Shown piece by piece: positions 46,401 through 55,172 of a stretch of 64,000 nucleotides of DNA (its first letter is position 1; the number at the start of each line of letters is the position of its first letter). The translations under genes were made by a program, and so were the position numbers. The stretch lies in the NCBI RefSeq assembly GCF_022678625.1, contig NZ_JALBYQ010000001.1:1139895-1203894 (forward strand). Direction: 5' to 3'. Origin of the DNA: Aliiroseovarius subalbicans. GTDB taxonomy: Bacteria > Pseudomonadota > Alphaproteobacteria > Rhodobacterales > Rhodobacteraceae. A model generated the notes under the pieces. That model was not told the DNA's origin. It made no database searches and was given only the letters and a program-made list of their open reading frames with translations.

Positions 46401-47108
46401 ATGACCATTCACGACACTTTTGCCGGGGCACAATACGTGACCAAAATCGTCGACCTGGCCTTCGACTCCGGGATAAACCTTCAGGTTGGATCGGATTTTC
46501 ACGAGTATTCTCAGTTGATTACCGAACACCGCCCGGAACAACCCCTTGGCGCACCGTTTGATCCGACCTTGCAGGGAATCAATGCCGAAACCGGGTTCTG
46601 GATCACCGGCTGGGGCCGGGACGGACAACTGGTCCACACTCAGGCCATGCGCCGCTTTGACATAGGGGGCGTTAGTCTTTCTGACTACCTTGGGCAGAAG
46701 TTCCGTGATTTTCCGCCTGCCGGGCTGGCGCTGGACCTGGATGCAAGTGAGTATCGGCCAGGCCCCGGCGCCAAGCGGATCAGCGGGGTCACCTGCTATC
46801 ACGGCGAAGCTTGGCTGAAGGGCGGCGACACCGGTTTTCGCGGCACCGGACTGGCCGGCGCGCTGGCGCGGTTTGCCCTGGCCACCGCGGTGTTGCGCTG
46901 GTCACCCGACTACATTTTCGGCTTCATGCCCGAACGCCACGCCTTCCGCGGGCTGGTCGAGCGCGAAGGCTATATGCATTCTGACCCGGGCGCGCTGGAC
47001 TGGCACCTGGCGGACAGCGAAAAGGTGCTGCGCGGCTACATGGTCTGGATGGGGCGCGATGACCTCAGCCATATCATGACCTTGCCAGCAGTGGACTTGG
47101 CGGCCTGA
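46401..47108 (+). CDS. GNAT-like protein of unknown function
   Basis: A 235-residue protein. The middle and C-terminal part ([35 protein letters not shown] then [16 protein letters not shown]) has the shape of an acetyl-CoA-binding GNAT core, with a G-x-G-x-A turn and a late aromatic strand. The N-terminal 100 residues match no family I know. ATG 46401, with GGGAG upstream, is chosen over earlier GTG/ATG starts at 46371 and 46377. It lies 75 bp after the LysR-like gene, suggesting a functional pair. Substrate unknown. Confidence 0.65.
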   Translation: MTIHDTFAGAQYVTKIVDLAFDSGINLQVGSDFHEYSQLITEHRPEQPLGAPFDPTLQGINAETGFWITGWGRDGQLVHTQAMRRFDIGGVSLSDYLGQKFRDFPPAGLALDLDASEYRPGPGAKRISGVTCYHGEAWLKGGDTGFRGTGLAGALARFALATAVLRWSPDYIFGFMPERHAFRGLVEREGYMHSDPGALDWHLADSEKVLRGYMVWMGRDDLSHIMTLPAVDLAA

Positions 47109-47112
47109 AGCC

Positions 47113-47352
47113 TCAGAACGCCTTGAAGGTCAAGGTGGTCAGGGATCGATCGATCCCCTCGATCACCAGAAGCTGGTCGTTGATGAACTTGCCGATGTCC
47201 TGATCGGCCGGGATGTAAAGCTTGAGCAGAAGGTCGAATTCGCCGCTGGTCGAATACAATTCCGAGTGGAATTCACGCTGAATGATGGCCTCGGCCACAT
47301 CATAGGTTCTGCCGGGGCGGCAGCGCAGTTGCACGAAAACGCAGGTGGTCAT
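47113..47352 (-). CDS. Stand-alone Lrp/AsnC effector (RAM) domain protein
   Basis: A 79-residue protein equal to the ligand-binding RAM domain of Lrp/AsnC regulators ([51 protein letters not shown]), without a DNA-binding domain. Such single-domain proteins can bind amino acids or modulate full-length Lrp proteins. The much longer frame upstream runs antisense to hisB and is not real. ATG 47352 is divergent from hisB across 123 bp. Confidence 0.87.
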   Translation of the reverse strand: MTTCVFVQLRCRPGRTYDVAEAIIQREFHSELYSTSGEFDLLLKLYIPADQDIGKFINDQLLVIEGIDRSLTTLTFKAF

Positions 47353-47475
47353 GGCTTTCTCCTTGTTGATGGCGACACTGGCACAAAGCCACAGGTGCCA
47401 ACAAGTTCCATTTGCCGCCTTTTCCCGGCCCCCTGCCCCGCTTATAAGGCGCGGGAGAACAAAGAGGATTACCCG

Positions 47476-48063
47476 ATGCGCACAGCCAGTGTTTCCCGCA
47501 ACACCGCCGAAACGGCGATTTCCGTCCAGATCAACCTGGATGGCACCGGGGCGTATGACAACCAGACCGGCGTGGGGTTCTTCGACCACATGCTGGACCA
47601 ACTGGCACGTCATTCGCTGATCGATATCACCACGCGCTGTGACGGGGATCTGCACATCGACGACCACCACAGTGTCGAGGACGTGGGTATTGCCCTGGGC
47701 CAGGCGCTGACGCAGGCTCTGGGCGACAAGACCGGTATCCGGCGCTATGGCGAATGCCACTTGCCGATGGACGACGCCCAGGTGCGTTGCGCGCTGGACC
47801 TGTCGGCGCGCCCCTTTCTGGTCTGGAACGTGGACTTGCCCACCCCCAAGATCGGCAGTTTCGACACCGAGCTGGTGCGTGAGTTCTTCCAGGCCTTTGC
47901 GACCCACGGCGGGATCACCCTGCACGTGGATCAGGTCCACGGGTTCAATTCGCACCACATCGCCGAGGCCGCGTTCAAAGCGGTTGCGCGGGCGCTGCGG
48001 CTGGCGGTCGAGACCGATCCGCGCAAGGCGGATGCGATCCCCTCCACCAAAGGGGCGCTCTAG
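47476..48063 (+). CDS. hisB: Imidazoleglycerol-phosphate dehydratase
   Basis: Sixth step of histidine synthesis. The 195-residue monofunctional enzyme has both manganese-binding repeats, [17 protein letters not shown] with [12 protein letters not shown], and the later [21 protein letters not shown] 47476 follows AGAGGATTACCCG. It heads the hisB-hisH-hisA-hisF-hisE run, which is interrupted only by an inverted DUF2147 gene. Confidence 0.97.
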   Translation: MRTASVSRNTAETAISVQINLDGTGAYDNQTGVGFFDHMLDQLARHSLIDITTRCDGDLHIDDHHSVEDVGIALGQALTQALGDKTGIRRYGECHLPMDDAQVRCALDLSARPFLVWNVDLPTPKIGSFDTELVREFFQAFATHGGITLHVDQVHGFNSHHIAEAAFKAVARALRLAVETDPRKADAIPSTKGAL

Positions 48064-48149
48064 GCCCTGGTGTTGGAAGAATGAAAGCTTGCGCGGGTTT
48101 TCGCGCCGGATTTTACCCAGAGATGTTCGAATACTGAAAGCCTGACAAG

Positions 48150-48788
48150 ATGCGCACAGCCCTGATCGACTATGAAAGCGGCAATCTGCACTCGGCCGAA
48201 AAAGCGTTTCAGCGCATGGCGCGCGAAACCGGCGCGGGCGAGGTCGTCGTCACTTCTGACCCCGAGGTTGTCGCGAAAGCGGACCGCATCGTCCTGCCGG
48301 GCGACGGTGCTTTTCCGGCTTGCTGGAAAGAGCTGTTCGACCATCGTGGCATTTTCGAAGCGGTTGACGATGCGGTAAACCGTCAGGGCAAGCCGTTCAT
48401 GGGCATCTGTGTTGGCATGCAAATGCTGGCCTCGGTCAGTCGAGAATACGTGGACACGAAGGGCTTTGACTGGATCGGCGGCGAGGTCGTGAAGATCGCG
48501 CCCGCGGACCCGGCCCTGAAAGTGCCGCACATGGGGTGGAATGACCTGGTGATCGACCATGCGCACCCGGTGCTGGAGGGCGTGTCCACCGGCGATCACG
48601 CCTATTTCGTGCATTCCTATCACTTCAAGGTGGCGGACCCGGCCCATCGCCTGGCCTTCTGCGACTATGGCGGCGACATCACCGCGATCGTCGGGCGCGA
48701 CAACATGGTGGGCACGCAGTTCCACCCGGAAAAAAGCCAATCTGCCGGGTTGCGCATGATTGCGAACTTCCTGACCTGGGCGCCATAG
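48150..48788 (+). CDS. hisH: Imidazole glycerol phosphate synthase subunit HisH
   Basis: Glutaminase subunit supplying ammonia to HisF. The 212-residue class I amidotransferase has the nucleophile cysteine in FMGICVGMQML, the catalytic His-x-Glu in GTQFHPEKSQ, and a DYESGNLHS N-terminus. It lies 86 bp after hisB and is followed directly by a bidirectional terminator. Confidence 0.97.
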   Translation: MRTALIDYESGNLHSAEKAFQRMARETGAGEVVVTSDPEVVAKADRIVLPGDGAFPACWKELFDHRGIFEAVDDAVNRQGKPFMGICVGMQMLASVSREYVDTKGFDWIGGEVVKIAPADPALKVPHMGWNDLVIDHAHPVLEGVSTGDHAYFVHSYHFKVADPAHRLAFCDYGGDITAIVGRDNMVGTQFHPEKSQSAGLRMIANFLTWAP

Positions 48789-48790
48789 CA

Positions 48791-48818
48791 AAAGGGCGCC
48801 CGAAATCGGGCGCCCTTT
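48791..48818. terminator. Bidirectional intrinsic terminator after hisH
   Basis: AAAGGGCGCCCGA-AA-TCGGGCGCCCTTT is a perfect 13 bp inverted repeat, AT-flanked on both sides, between hisH (+) and the convergent DUF2147 gene (-). It separates hisBH from hisAFE transcription. Confidence 0.85.
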
Positions 48819-48839
48819 GAGTTCTGTCAGGGTATCACG

Positions 48840-49223
48840 TTACAGACGCGACCAGCTTTGCGATTTGCACAACAGCCCGCCCGCGACACAGCCTTTCATC
48901 TTCAGTTTGCTGCCGTTCAGCTGCAACTTGCCGATGTAGATCTTGTCGTTTGACGGGCGCCAAACCTCACCCTCGTACTTGCCGCCACCGACGGCAACCA
49001 TGCCGCGGATGATGTTCTTGCCCTGGTTGGGGCTTTGGTATTCAGCACCATTCTCAAAGCTCTTGACGATTTTGCCACAGATCTTGGCACCGCACATGTG
49101 CACGTCGACATGGGCATATTTGCCGTCATCCACTTCGGTTTTCCACATGCCCAGCACCGGGTCGGCCAGGGCCGGCGCGGCCATTCCGATCAACGCCACA
49201 AGGGCAATTGCAAACTTTTTCAT
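48840..49223 (-). CDS. DUF2147 family exported protein
   Basis: A 127-residue precursor with a signal peptide (KKFAIALVALIGMAAPALA) and a mature domain with DPVLGMWKTEVDDGKYAHV and CGAKICGKIV, typical of DUF2147. Function is unknown; members are exported lipocalin-like beta proteins. GGAGG lies at the right distance for the second of two adjacent ATGs (49223). It is inverted inside the his cluster. Confidence 0.88.
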   Translation of the reverse strand: MKKFAIALVALIGMAAPALADPVLGMWKTEVDDGKYAHVDVHMCGAKICGKIVKSFENGAEYQSPNQGKNIIRGMVAVGGGKYEGEVWRPSNDKIYIGKLQLNGSKLKMKGCVAGGLLCKSQSWSRL

Positions 49224-49359
49224 CATTTCCTCCCTGATGTTTCCGGCCACCCTGACCCAAGGCCCGCCCGCCTGGCAACCGTAACGTAAAGGCAACCGGC
49301 CGCTTGGCAATCCTTCGCCCACATGTCAAAAGCCGGGCGAAACCTGACCGGAGGCCCCC

Positions 49360-50082
49360 ATGATCCTGTACCCTGCCATCGACCTGAAAGACGGAAATTG
49401 CGTGCGCCTGGTGCGCGGCGAAATGGACCAGGCCACAGTGTTTTCCGACAGCCCCGCCACCCAAGCGCGCAGCTTCCAGGACGCGGGCTGCGACTGGATC
49501 CATCTGGTCGACCTGAACGGCGCTTTCGCGGGGGAACCGGTGAACGGCGCGGCAGTGGAGAGCATTCTGGACGCCATCACGGTGCCCGCACAGCTGGGCG
49601 GCGGCATCCGCGACATGGCCACGATCGCGCGCTGGATCGACAAGGGATTGTCGCGCGTCATCCTGGGCACGGTCGCGGTGGAAAACCCCGACCTGGTGCG
49701 CGAAGCGGCACGCGAATACCCCGGCAAGGTCGCGGTCGGCATCGACGCGCGCAACGGGCGCGTCGCCACCAAAGGCTGGGCCGAGGAAACCAACGTGATG
49801 GTCACCGACCTGGCGAAGAGCTTTGAAGACGCGGGCGTCTGCGCCATCATCTACACCGACATCAACCGCGACGGCGCGATGCAGGGTCCGAATGTCGAGG
49901 CGACCGCGGACCTGGCCCGCGCCGTGTCGATCCCGGTCATCGCGTCGGGTGGCGTCAGCTCACTGGACGACTTGCGGGCGTTGAAAGCCTGTGGCGCGCC
50001 CTTGAACGGGGCGATCTCGGGCCGGGCGCTGTATGACGGGGCAATTGATTTGAAAGCCGCGCTGGACGTGCTAAAGGCCTGA
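49360..50082 (+). CDS. hisA: Phosphoribosylformimino-AICAR ribotide isomerase
   Basis: Fourth step of histidine synthesis, an Amadori isomerisation. The 240-residue TIM barrel starts [17 protein letters not shown] and has the catalytic Asp in AIDLKDG and the second in [14 protein letters not shown]. It is followed one base later by hisF. GACCGGAGGCCCCC precedes the ATG. Confidence 0.97.
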   Translation: MILYPAIDLKDGNCVRLVRGEMDQATVFSDSPATQARSFQDAGCDWIHLVDLNGAFAGEPVNGAAVESILDAITVPAQLGGGIRDMATIARWIDKGLSRVILGTVAVENPDLVREAAREYPGKVAVGIDARNGRVATKGWAEETNVMVTDLAKSFEDAGVCAIIYTDINRDGAMQGPNVEATADLARAVSIPVIASGGVSSLDDLRALKACGAPLNGAISGRALYDGAIDLKAALDVLKA

Positions 50083-50083
50083 C

Positions 50084-50845
50084 ATGCTGAAAACCCGCAT
50101 CATTCCCTGCCTGGACGTCGCCGAGGGCCGCACGGTCAAAGGGGTCAACTTTGTTGACCTGATCGATGCCGGGGATCCGGTAGAACAGGCGCGCGCCTAT
50201 GACGCCGCGGGGGCGGATGAGCTGTGTTTCCTGGACATCAAGGCCACCCACGAAAACCGCGGCACCATGTTCGACCTGGCCACCCGCACCGCCGAGCAAT
50301 GCTTCATGCCCCTGACCATTGGCGGCGGCGTGCGCACGCCCGATGACGTGCGCGACCTGCTGCTGGCGGGCGCGGACAAGGTCAGCTTCAACTCGGCCGC
50401 CGTGGCCGACCCCGACGTGGTGGCCCGCGCGGCAGACCGGTTCGGGTCGCAATGCATCGTCGTAGCGATCGACGCCAAGACCGTCAGCCCCGGAAAGTGG
50501 GAGATCTTCACCCACGGCGGGCGCAAGTCCACCGGCATTGACGCCGTCGAGTTTGCCAAAACGGTCGAGGCGAAGGGCGCGGGCGAGATCCTGTTGACCA
50601 GCATGGACCGCGACGGCACCAAGGCCGGGTTCAACCTGCCCCTGACCCGCACCATCGCGGATGCCCTGCATATCCCGGTGATCGCCTCGGGCGGCGTAGG
50701 CACGCTGGACCACCTTGTCGAAGGCGTGACCGAAGGCCACGCCAGCGCGGTTTTGGCCGCAAGCATTTTCCATTTCGGTGAATACACCATCCGCGAGGCC
50801 AAGGAACACATGGCCAACGCGGGCGTCCCGATGAGGCTTTCATGA
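50084..50845 (+). CDS. hisF: Imidazole glycerol phosphate synthase subunit HisF
   Basis: Cyclase subunit that pairs with HisH to make imidazole glycerol phosphate and AICAR. The 253-residue TIM barrel begins [23 protein letters not shown], with catalytic Asp11 in LDV and Asp130 region in VVAIDAK, plus the [14 protein letters not shown] loop. Its stop overlaps hisE by 4 bp. Confidence 0.97.
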   Translation: MLKTRIIPCLDVAEGRTVKGVNFVDLIDAGDPVEQARAYDAAGADELCFLDIKATHENRGTMFDLATRTAEQCFMPLTIGGGVRTPDDVRDLLLAGADKVSFNSAAVADPDVVARAADRFGSQCIVVAIDAKTVSPGKWEIFTHGGRKSTGIDAVEFAKTVEAKGAGEILLTSMDRDGTKAGFNLPLTRTIADALHIPVIASGGVGTLDHLVEGVTEGHASAVLAASIFHFGEYTIREAKEHMANAGVPMRLS

Positions 50846-51153
50846 GCGTTCTCAACGACCTGGCCGCAACCATCGCCACGCGCAAGGGTGCCGACCCCGA
50901 CACGTCCTGGACCGCGAACCTGCTGTCCAAGGGCCCAGAAAAATGTGCCGAAAAGTTCGGTGAGGAAGCGATTGAGGCCATCATCGCCGCGGTCAAGAAC
51001 GACCGTGCGAACCTGACCGCCGAAGCCGCCGACGTTCTGTATCACCTGCTGGTCATGTTGGCCGCGCGCGACGTGCCCCTGGACGATGTCCTGGAGGAGC
51101 TCGCTCGCCGCGAGGGCACCTCGGGCATTGCCGAGAAAGCCGCGCGCCCCTGA
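50842..51153 (+). CDS. hisE: Phosphoribosyl-ATP pyrophosphatase
   Basis: Second step of histidine synthesis. A 103-residue all-helical MazG-fold enzyme, with [20 protein letters not shown] and [13 protein letters not shown] as the metal-binding helices. It overlaps hisF (ATGA) and ends the his cluster. The cyclohydrolase HisI is not fused here and is not in the window. Confidence 0.96.
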   Translation: MSVLNDLAATIATRKGADPDTSWTANLLSKGPEKCAEKFGEEAIEAIIAAVKNDRANLTAEAADVLYHLLVMLAARDVPLDDVLEELARREGTSGIAEKAARP

Positions 51154-51157
51154 CGCT

Positions 51158-51465
51158 TTAGAGCAGGAAGTCGCCGCCGTCCCACAGCTTGATCGCGTCT
51201 TCGTCCCCCATATCGGCGGGATCTGGGATTGCGCAGGGTTGGCGAACAGGCAACCCGCCGGATCGCCTGGGCTCACCGGATCGGCATGGGTGAAACCAAA
51301 GTCGAATTCATGTTGCGCAGCACCGCTCGCCGTCACCTCGGCCGTCGCGTCGGCGTCTTTGAACGCGGTCCCGCCGAACAGGCAGAGCATGTCCCCCGGA
51401 TCAACCGCGTCATCACTTTCACGTGCCCGAAACACGGCAAAAACGCCGGGAAATTACGTGACCAT
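51158..51465 (-). pseudogene. Decayed small protein gene (nonsense plus frameshift)
   Basis: On the minus strand, ATG 51465 is followed three codons later by an in-frame TAA. The frame then reads coherent protein (from about FPGVFAVFRARESDD through GDMLCLFGGTAFKDAD to CLFANPAQSQIPP) until about 51212. There a single-base shift leads into MGDEDAIKLWDGGDFLL and a TAA at 51160-51158. Both parts look natural, so a gene of about 100 codons seems broken twice. The family is unknown. It lies between hisE and the CoA-binding protein gene. Confidence 0.5.
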
Positions 51466-51508
51466 AAGTCACCGTTTCTTTGCCCGAAGGCGTGACGATA
51501 AAGCTAGG

Positions 51509-51955
51509 TCAGACCAGCTCTGTCAGGGCGGCGCCTCCGAACAGGCGCGGGTATTCTATCTTCGGGCACCGGTTCTGGATCACGTCCAGCCCGGCCGCCT
51601 CGGCTTTGGACTGTGCGGCGGCGTTGGTCACGCCCAGCTGCATCCAGATCGTGCGCAGCCCGGCAACATGGGCCAGTGCGGCGTCCACCACCGGTTCCAC
51701 AGCCTCGGGGCGGCGGAAGATGTCGATCATGTCGACGCCGTCGGGCAGCGACGCCAGATCGGCCACCACGGTTTCGCCGAACATTTCCTGTCCGGCCAGG
51801 CCGGGGTTCACACCAATGACGCGATAGCCCCTGTCGGACAGATATTGCGCCACCTGATGGCTGGCCCGGTCCGATTTGGCGGACAGACCCACCACGGCAA
51901 TCGTGTGGGTGCGTTTCAGGATGTCGGCGATGTGGCTATCAGGATAATCAAGCAT
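51509..51955 (-). CDS. CoA-binding domain protein (YccU-like)
   Basis: A 148-residue Rossmann-fold protein of the succinyl-CoA ligase alpha-type CoA-binding superfamily, single domain. It shows IAVVGLSAKSDRASHQVAQYL, GYRVIGVNPG and VVADLASLPDGVDMIDIFRR, as in YccU/YdaL proteins, which bind CoA but have no proven enzyme activity. It is transcribed downstream of the RlmB-type gene but separated from it by a terminator. Confidence 0.88.
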   Translation of the reverse strand: MLDYPDSHIADILKRTHTIAVVGLSAKSDRASHQVAQYLSDRGYRVIGVNPGLAGQEMFGETVVADLASLPDGVDMIDIFRRPEAVEPVVDAALAHVAGLRTIWMQLGVTNAAAQSKAEAAGLDVIQNRCPKIEYPRLFGGAALTELV

Positions 51956-51983
51956 TCCGCGACGTTATCACGCCCCCAGCGCA

Positions 51984-52018
51984 GAAAAAAGCGCCCGAAG
52001 CCATAGGCCCGGGCGCTG
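51984..52018 (-). terminator. Intrinsic terminator after the RlmB-type gene
   Basis: On the minus strand AGCGCCCG and CGGGCGCT pair around a 12-base loop and are followed by TTTTTT. It ends the transcript of the methyltransferase gene starting at 52934. Confidence 0.75.
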
Positions 52019-52151
52019 AGTGTGTGGAACGAGGGACAGTGGTTGAGGCTGCAGGGGTTCCACGCCCTGCGCTCACGATAAGAGATAGGCACCCAACCCG
52101 GCTTTGAAAGGGCTCGTCAACAACTTGTGATCGGCAGTTCCCCGCCGATAC

Positions 52152-52934
52152 TCACCCGTTTTGGCGCGCCGCATAAAGCCCGACCGCCGCCGCGTTCGAG
52201 ACGTTGAGCGAGCCGAAACCGCGGGCCGCGGGGATCTTCACCAACTGGTCGCAGGTCGCCTTGGTCTTGTCGCGCAGGCCCGGCCCCTCGGCGCCCAGAA
52301 CCAGTCCGACGGCGCGGCCCTTCAGGGGCGCCAGCGCTTCGTCCAGCGTGCCTTCGGCCTCTCCGTCCAGCCCGAACAGCGTGTAGCCCATGTTCTGCAG
52401 CGTCACCATCGCGTCGGCCAGGTTCTTGACCCGAAGGTACGGCTGACGCTCCAACGCGCCCGAGGCGGTCTTGGCCAACGCCCCGGTTTCAGGCGCGGAA
52501 TTGCGATGCGGGGCGATGACCGCGCGCGCGCCGAACACCTCGGCCGAGCGTAGCACCGCGCCCACGTTGTGCGGGTCGGTCACCCGGTCCATCAGGACGA
52601 CGATCGGCACCTGCCCCTCTTCACCCATGCAGACCTCCTCCAGCGGGCCCCAGTCCAGCGGCTTGACCTCAAGGGCGGCCCCCTGGTGCACCGAGCCGGG
52701 ATCGATCGGCGCGGGAAACTTGCGCGGGTCGGCCATTTCCGGCTCCATGCCCGAGGTCGCGATGGCCTCGCCCAGCTTGTCGGCGGCGTTCTTGGTCAGG
52801 ATCAGGCGCAGTTTTTCGCGGGCCGGGTTCATCAGCGCATCACGCACCGCATGCAGGCCGAACAGCCACACGGTTTGCGCCGCTGCCGCGCGCTTGGACT
52901 GCTCTTTTTCAATGACCCATTTGGGTTTTTTCAT
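52152..52934 (-). CDS. rlmB: 23S rRNA (guanosine-2'-O-)-methyltransferase, TrmH/RlmB family
   Basis: A 260-residue SPOUT-class methyltransferase likely to methylate ribose 2'-OH of 23S rRNA G2251 (E. coli numbering). An N-terminal substrate-binding domain with LFGLHAVRDALMNP is followed by the knotted catalytic domain: DRVTDPHNVGAVLRSAEVFG (motif 1), VLGAEGPGLR (motif 2) and GFGSLNVSNAAAVGLY (motif 3). The gene name follows the best-known group-3 member. Exact target is inferred. It is divergent from tRNA-Tyr. Confidence 0.88.
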   Translation of the reverse strand: MKKPKWVIEKEQSKRAAAAQTVWLFGLHAVRDALMNPAREKLRLILTKNAADKLGEAIATSGMEPEMADPRKFPAPIDPGSVHQGAALEVKPLDWGPLEEVCMGEEGQVPIVVLMDRVTDPHNVGAVLRSAEVFGARAVIAPHRNSAPETGALAKTASGALERQPYLRVKNLADAMVTLQNMGYTLFGLDGEAEGTLDEALAPLKGRAVGLVLGAEGPGLRDKTKATCDQLVKIPAARGFGSLNVSNAAAVGLYAARQNG

Positions 52935-53007
52935 GGGTCTGGTCCCCTGTTCGATGTCAGGGGCGCAAGATGCGTCAGGGAACCGGGCGCTGCAAGGCAT
53001 TTTCCTG

Positions 53008-53036
53008 TTGACGACAGGATTTCGCACGCGTAATCA
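53008..53036 (+). promoter_or_regulatory. Sigma-70-type promoter of tRNA-Tyr
   Basis: TTGACG (53008-53013), a 17 bp spacer and TAATCA (53031-53036) give a good housekeeping promoter about 34 bp before the mature tRNA start. Confidence 0.6.
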
Positions 53037-53069
53037 GCCCCTCACGTTCGGCACGTTGTGCAGGACAGT

Positions 53070-53153
53070 GGGCGACAGGCCGCAAGGTGTGGCAGGGGAC
53101 TGTAACTCCCTCGCGGAGACGCACGCCTGGTTCGATTCCAGGGTCGCCCACCA
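53070..53153 (+). tRNA. tRNA-Tyr (GTA)
   Basis: An 84-base class II tRNA with a long variable arm. Acceptor GGGCGAC pairs with GTCGCCC, and the anticodon stem GGGGA/TCCCT carries loop CTGTAAC with anticodon GTA at 53102-53104. T arm CCTGG-TTCGATT-CCAGG is perfect. Discriminator A and encoded CCA are at 53150-53153. Reading frames across it are artefacts. Confidence 0.96.
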
Positions 53154-53321
53154 CTTCTTCATTCCCGGAAATGGTGATTTTGACGCAGGTGGCAAAGCTT
53201 TGCCGATCCGCTGCTCCATGCGCGGGTTTCTGCCCGGTCTGCCTGGGGGATTTACCATTTGTTGACTTCAATTTGGCACGAGTGTCATGACCCACGAGCC
53301 TTGCACAGGGACAGAACCAAC

Positions 53322-54200
53322 ATGATCCGAATTGCCACATTCCGCCGCACGGCTTTGGCCGTGCAGTTGATGCTTTCGTCTTTCGTGGCCCATCAGGCCC
53401 ACGGCGCCGTGAATTGCGGAGACACGCTGTCTGGTGCAATCCCAAGCCGCTCGGCGGCTGCCGATCCAGGCAGTGACGTGATGGCGCGGTTAATGTCGCT
53501 GGGGGGTGCTGCCCGCGATGCGGCGGTGACGGACGAGGTTCTGTCGGGCAATGTGCCCGCTGCCCTGCGCGACCTCACGCCTGTGACGATGGGCGGCACG
53601 CTTGCGGGCGGGCGCACGGTCGATCTTGTCCTGTGCGTAACGCCCGATTACCTGGCCGTGGGCAGCGATGCGGACCATGTGCGCGTTCCGCTTGGCCTGC
53701 CCGCCGCGGCGCGCATTGCCGATACGCTGGGGTTCTTTCTGCCCACCACGCGTATGGTCGACGCCATCTATTCCCAGGCCGAGCTTCAGCTGGCCCCCGC
53801 GCCGATGAAGCCCACCAACCAGATGACCACGACTGCCTACCTGCTGCGCCACAATGATACGGTAGAGGGCATGGTGGAACGGGTCATGCCGCCGTTGGCT
53901 GCCCTGACGGCGGGGCAGAAAAAGGATGTGGTCCTGAGCAACCGACTGCTCTCGAAACGCGGCAAGGTCGCGATCTATGGCTGGCACCGTCCGAACGGGC
54001 GGCCGATCCAGCCCCTGTCAACCGTGCACGGCGCGTACTACGCCGATTACAGCCACGGGATCCGGCTGGTCAGCCAGACCGCGTTCGTCGATGGCGAAGC
54101 GGTGGCGCTGGACGAAGTGCTGCGCGATCCTGAGCTGGCCCAACTGGTCAGTTCGGAGGGGCCGGTGAATGCCGCGCGGCTTCAGGCCTCGCTTCACTAA
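53322..54200 (+). CDS. Exported protein of unknown function with a YADYSHG motif
   Basis: A 292-residue precursor with a signal peptide (cleavage near AHG-AVNC). The mature part has RMVDAIYSQAELQL, VAIYGWHRPNGRPIQPL and HGAYYADYSHGIRLV, which hold several clustered His, Asp and Tyr residues and look like an enzyme active site. I do not recognise the family. It ends 6 bp from the stop of the convergent formylglycine-enzyme-like gene. It may belong to the same envelope module. Confidence 0.7.
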   Translation: MIRIATFRRTALAVQLMLSSFVAHQAHGAVNCGDTLSGAIPSRSAAADPGSDVMARLMSLGGAARDAAVTDEVLSGNVPAALRDLTPVTMGGTLAGGRTVDLVLCVTPDYLAVGSDADHVRVPLGLPAAARIADTLGFFLPTTRMVDAIYSQAELQLAPAPMKPTNQMTTTAYLLRHNDTVEGMVERVMPPLAALTAGQKKDVVLSNRLLSKRGKVAIYGWHRPNGRPIQPLSTVHGAYYADYSHGIRLVSQTAFVDGEAVALDEVLRDPELAQLVSSEGPVNAARLQASLH

Positions 54201-54206
54201 AAGCTG

Positions 54207-55172
54207 TCATTCCACGGTTTTGCAGCAGCGAAAACCTAGGTGGTAATTCGCGTGGCTCGACGTGCTCATCACCGGGCCACCGTGCCAATAGGGTGCGCGC
54301 CAGCGGCACCAATCCTGGTGCGCATAATAGCGATCGAAGATGAACCAGCTGCCCTTCATCTCGGTCACACCCAGCTTGCTTGATCCGGTTGAGGCCATCT
54401 GATCGGGCCGCATCGGCAAGTTCATGTGCTCGGCCGCATTGCCGTGTTGGTCATAAACGCCCAGCGCCGAGACACATCCGGGAAACGCGCCGGTCGGGTA
54501 AGTGTTCGAGCCGCAGGAATTGAAGCCACCGCCGCCGCATCCGTCGCTTTTCGCACTGGCCGCCGCGCAGACGCCACGTTGGTAGGCATCGCCGTAGGCC
54601 CAGTTTTTCGTCGGTGCGTATGTCGCGTTGTGCCAGTTGCGCATCGCCGCGACCGACCCAAGGTCGTATCGGTAATCCGGTGGCGTGAGCGCCCCCGCGC
54701 AGGCGCCCTCCCATTCATGCGCGTCGCACAGGCGTTTGCCCATCGCGTCGCAAATCAGCGCCGCCTCGCGCGCCTTCACCCAGACCACCGGATAGCTGCA
54801 CGGGATATTGGGATATTCGAACATGTCGATACAGGCGGTCGCGTCCTCGGGGCTTTGCGTGGCGGGGTCATACAGCGGCGCCATGAACCGGTCGCCACAG
54901 ATGCGGGCATTCCTGGGGTCGTCATAGCTGTCTGGCCCACCCGGCACCCGCGCGGCGCACTCCTCAGGCGTCATCGGGTGGCGGGCAATGGCCGGGTTGC
55001 CTTGACCAACGAAACCCGAGGCGGCGAATATCTCTCGCAGCCGCTGCATTTGCGCTGGGCTGGGCGCGTGTTCCTGTTCGATCTGGTCGAACATGCGGGC
55101 ATTCTGCTGGTCCAGAGTTTCAGCCATTACAGGCGTGGCCAGCATCAGAGCTATCAGGAAAGATCGGATCAT
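54207..55172 (-). CDS. Exported SUMF1/formylglycine-generating-enzyme-like domain protein
   Basis: A 321-residue precursor with a signal peptide (RSFLIALMLATPVMA). The domain has IDMFEYPNIPCSYPVVWVKAREAALICDAMGKRLCDAHEWEGAC, GVYDQHGNAAEHMNLP and GFRCCKTV, the FGE/SUMF1 C-type lectin-like pattern (EYPN-P, R-L-C-x-x-E-W-E, G-N-V/A-x-E, G-F-R-C). It is cysteine-rich. Whether it is a true formylglycine enzyme is unknown; most bacterial members are not. The start overlaps the next upstream gene by 4 bp. Confidence 0.82.
   Translation of the reverse strand: MIRSFLIALMLATPVMAETLDQQNARMFDQIEQEHAPSPAQMQRLREIFAASGFVGQGNPAIARHPMTPEECAARVPGGPDSYDDPRNARICGDRFMAPLYDPATQSPEDATACIDMFEYPNIPCSYPVVWVKAREAALICDAMGKRLCDAHEWEGACAGALTPPDYRYDLGSVAAMRNWHNATYAPTKNWAYGDAYQRGVCAAASAKSDGCGGGGFNSCGSNTYPTGAFPGCVSALGVYDQHGNAAEHMNLPMRPDQMASTGSSKLGVTEMKGSWFIFDRYYAHQDWCRWRAPYWHGGPVMSTSSHANYHLGFRCCKTVE

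Noticed and set aside
50197-51435. Long minus-strand frame of 412 codons across hisF, hisE and the gap
   Set aside because: Most of it is antisense to secure his genes, with shadow-like composition. Only the part beyond hisE is protein-like and is listed as a pseudogene.
53034-53258. Short minus-strand frames with WATLESNQ-type sequence
   Set aside because: They are translations across the tRNA-Tyr gene and its flanks, a well-known false gene source.
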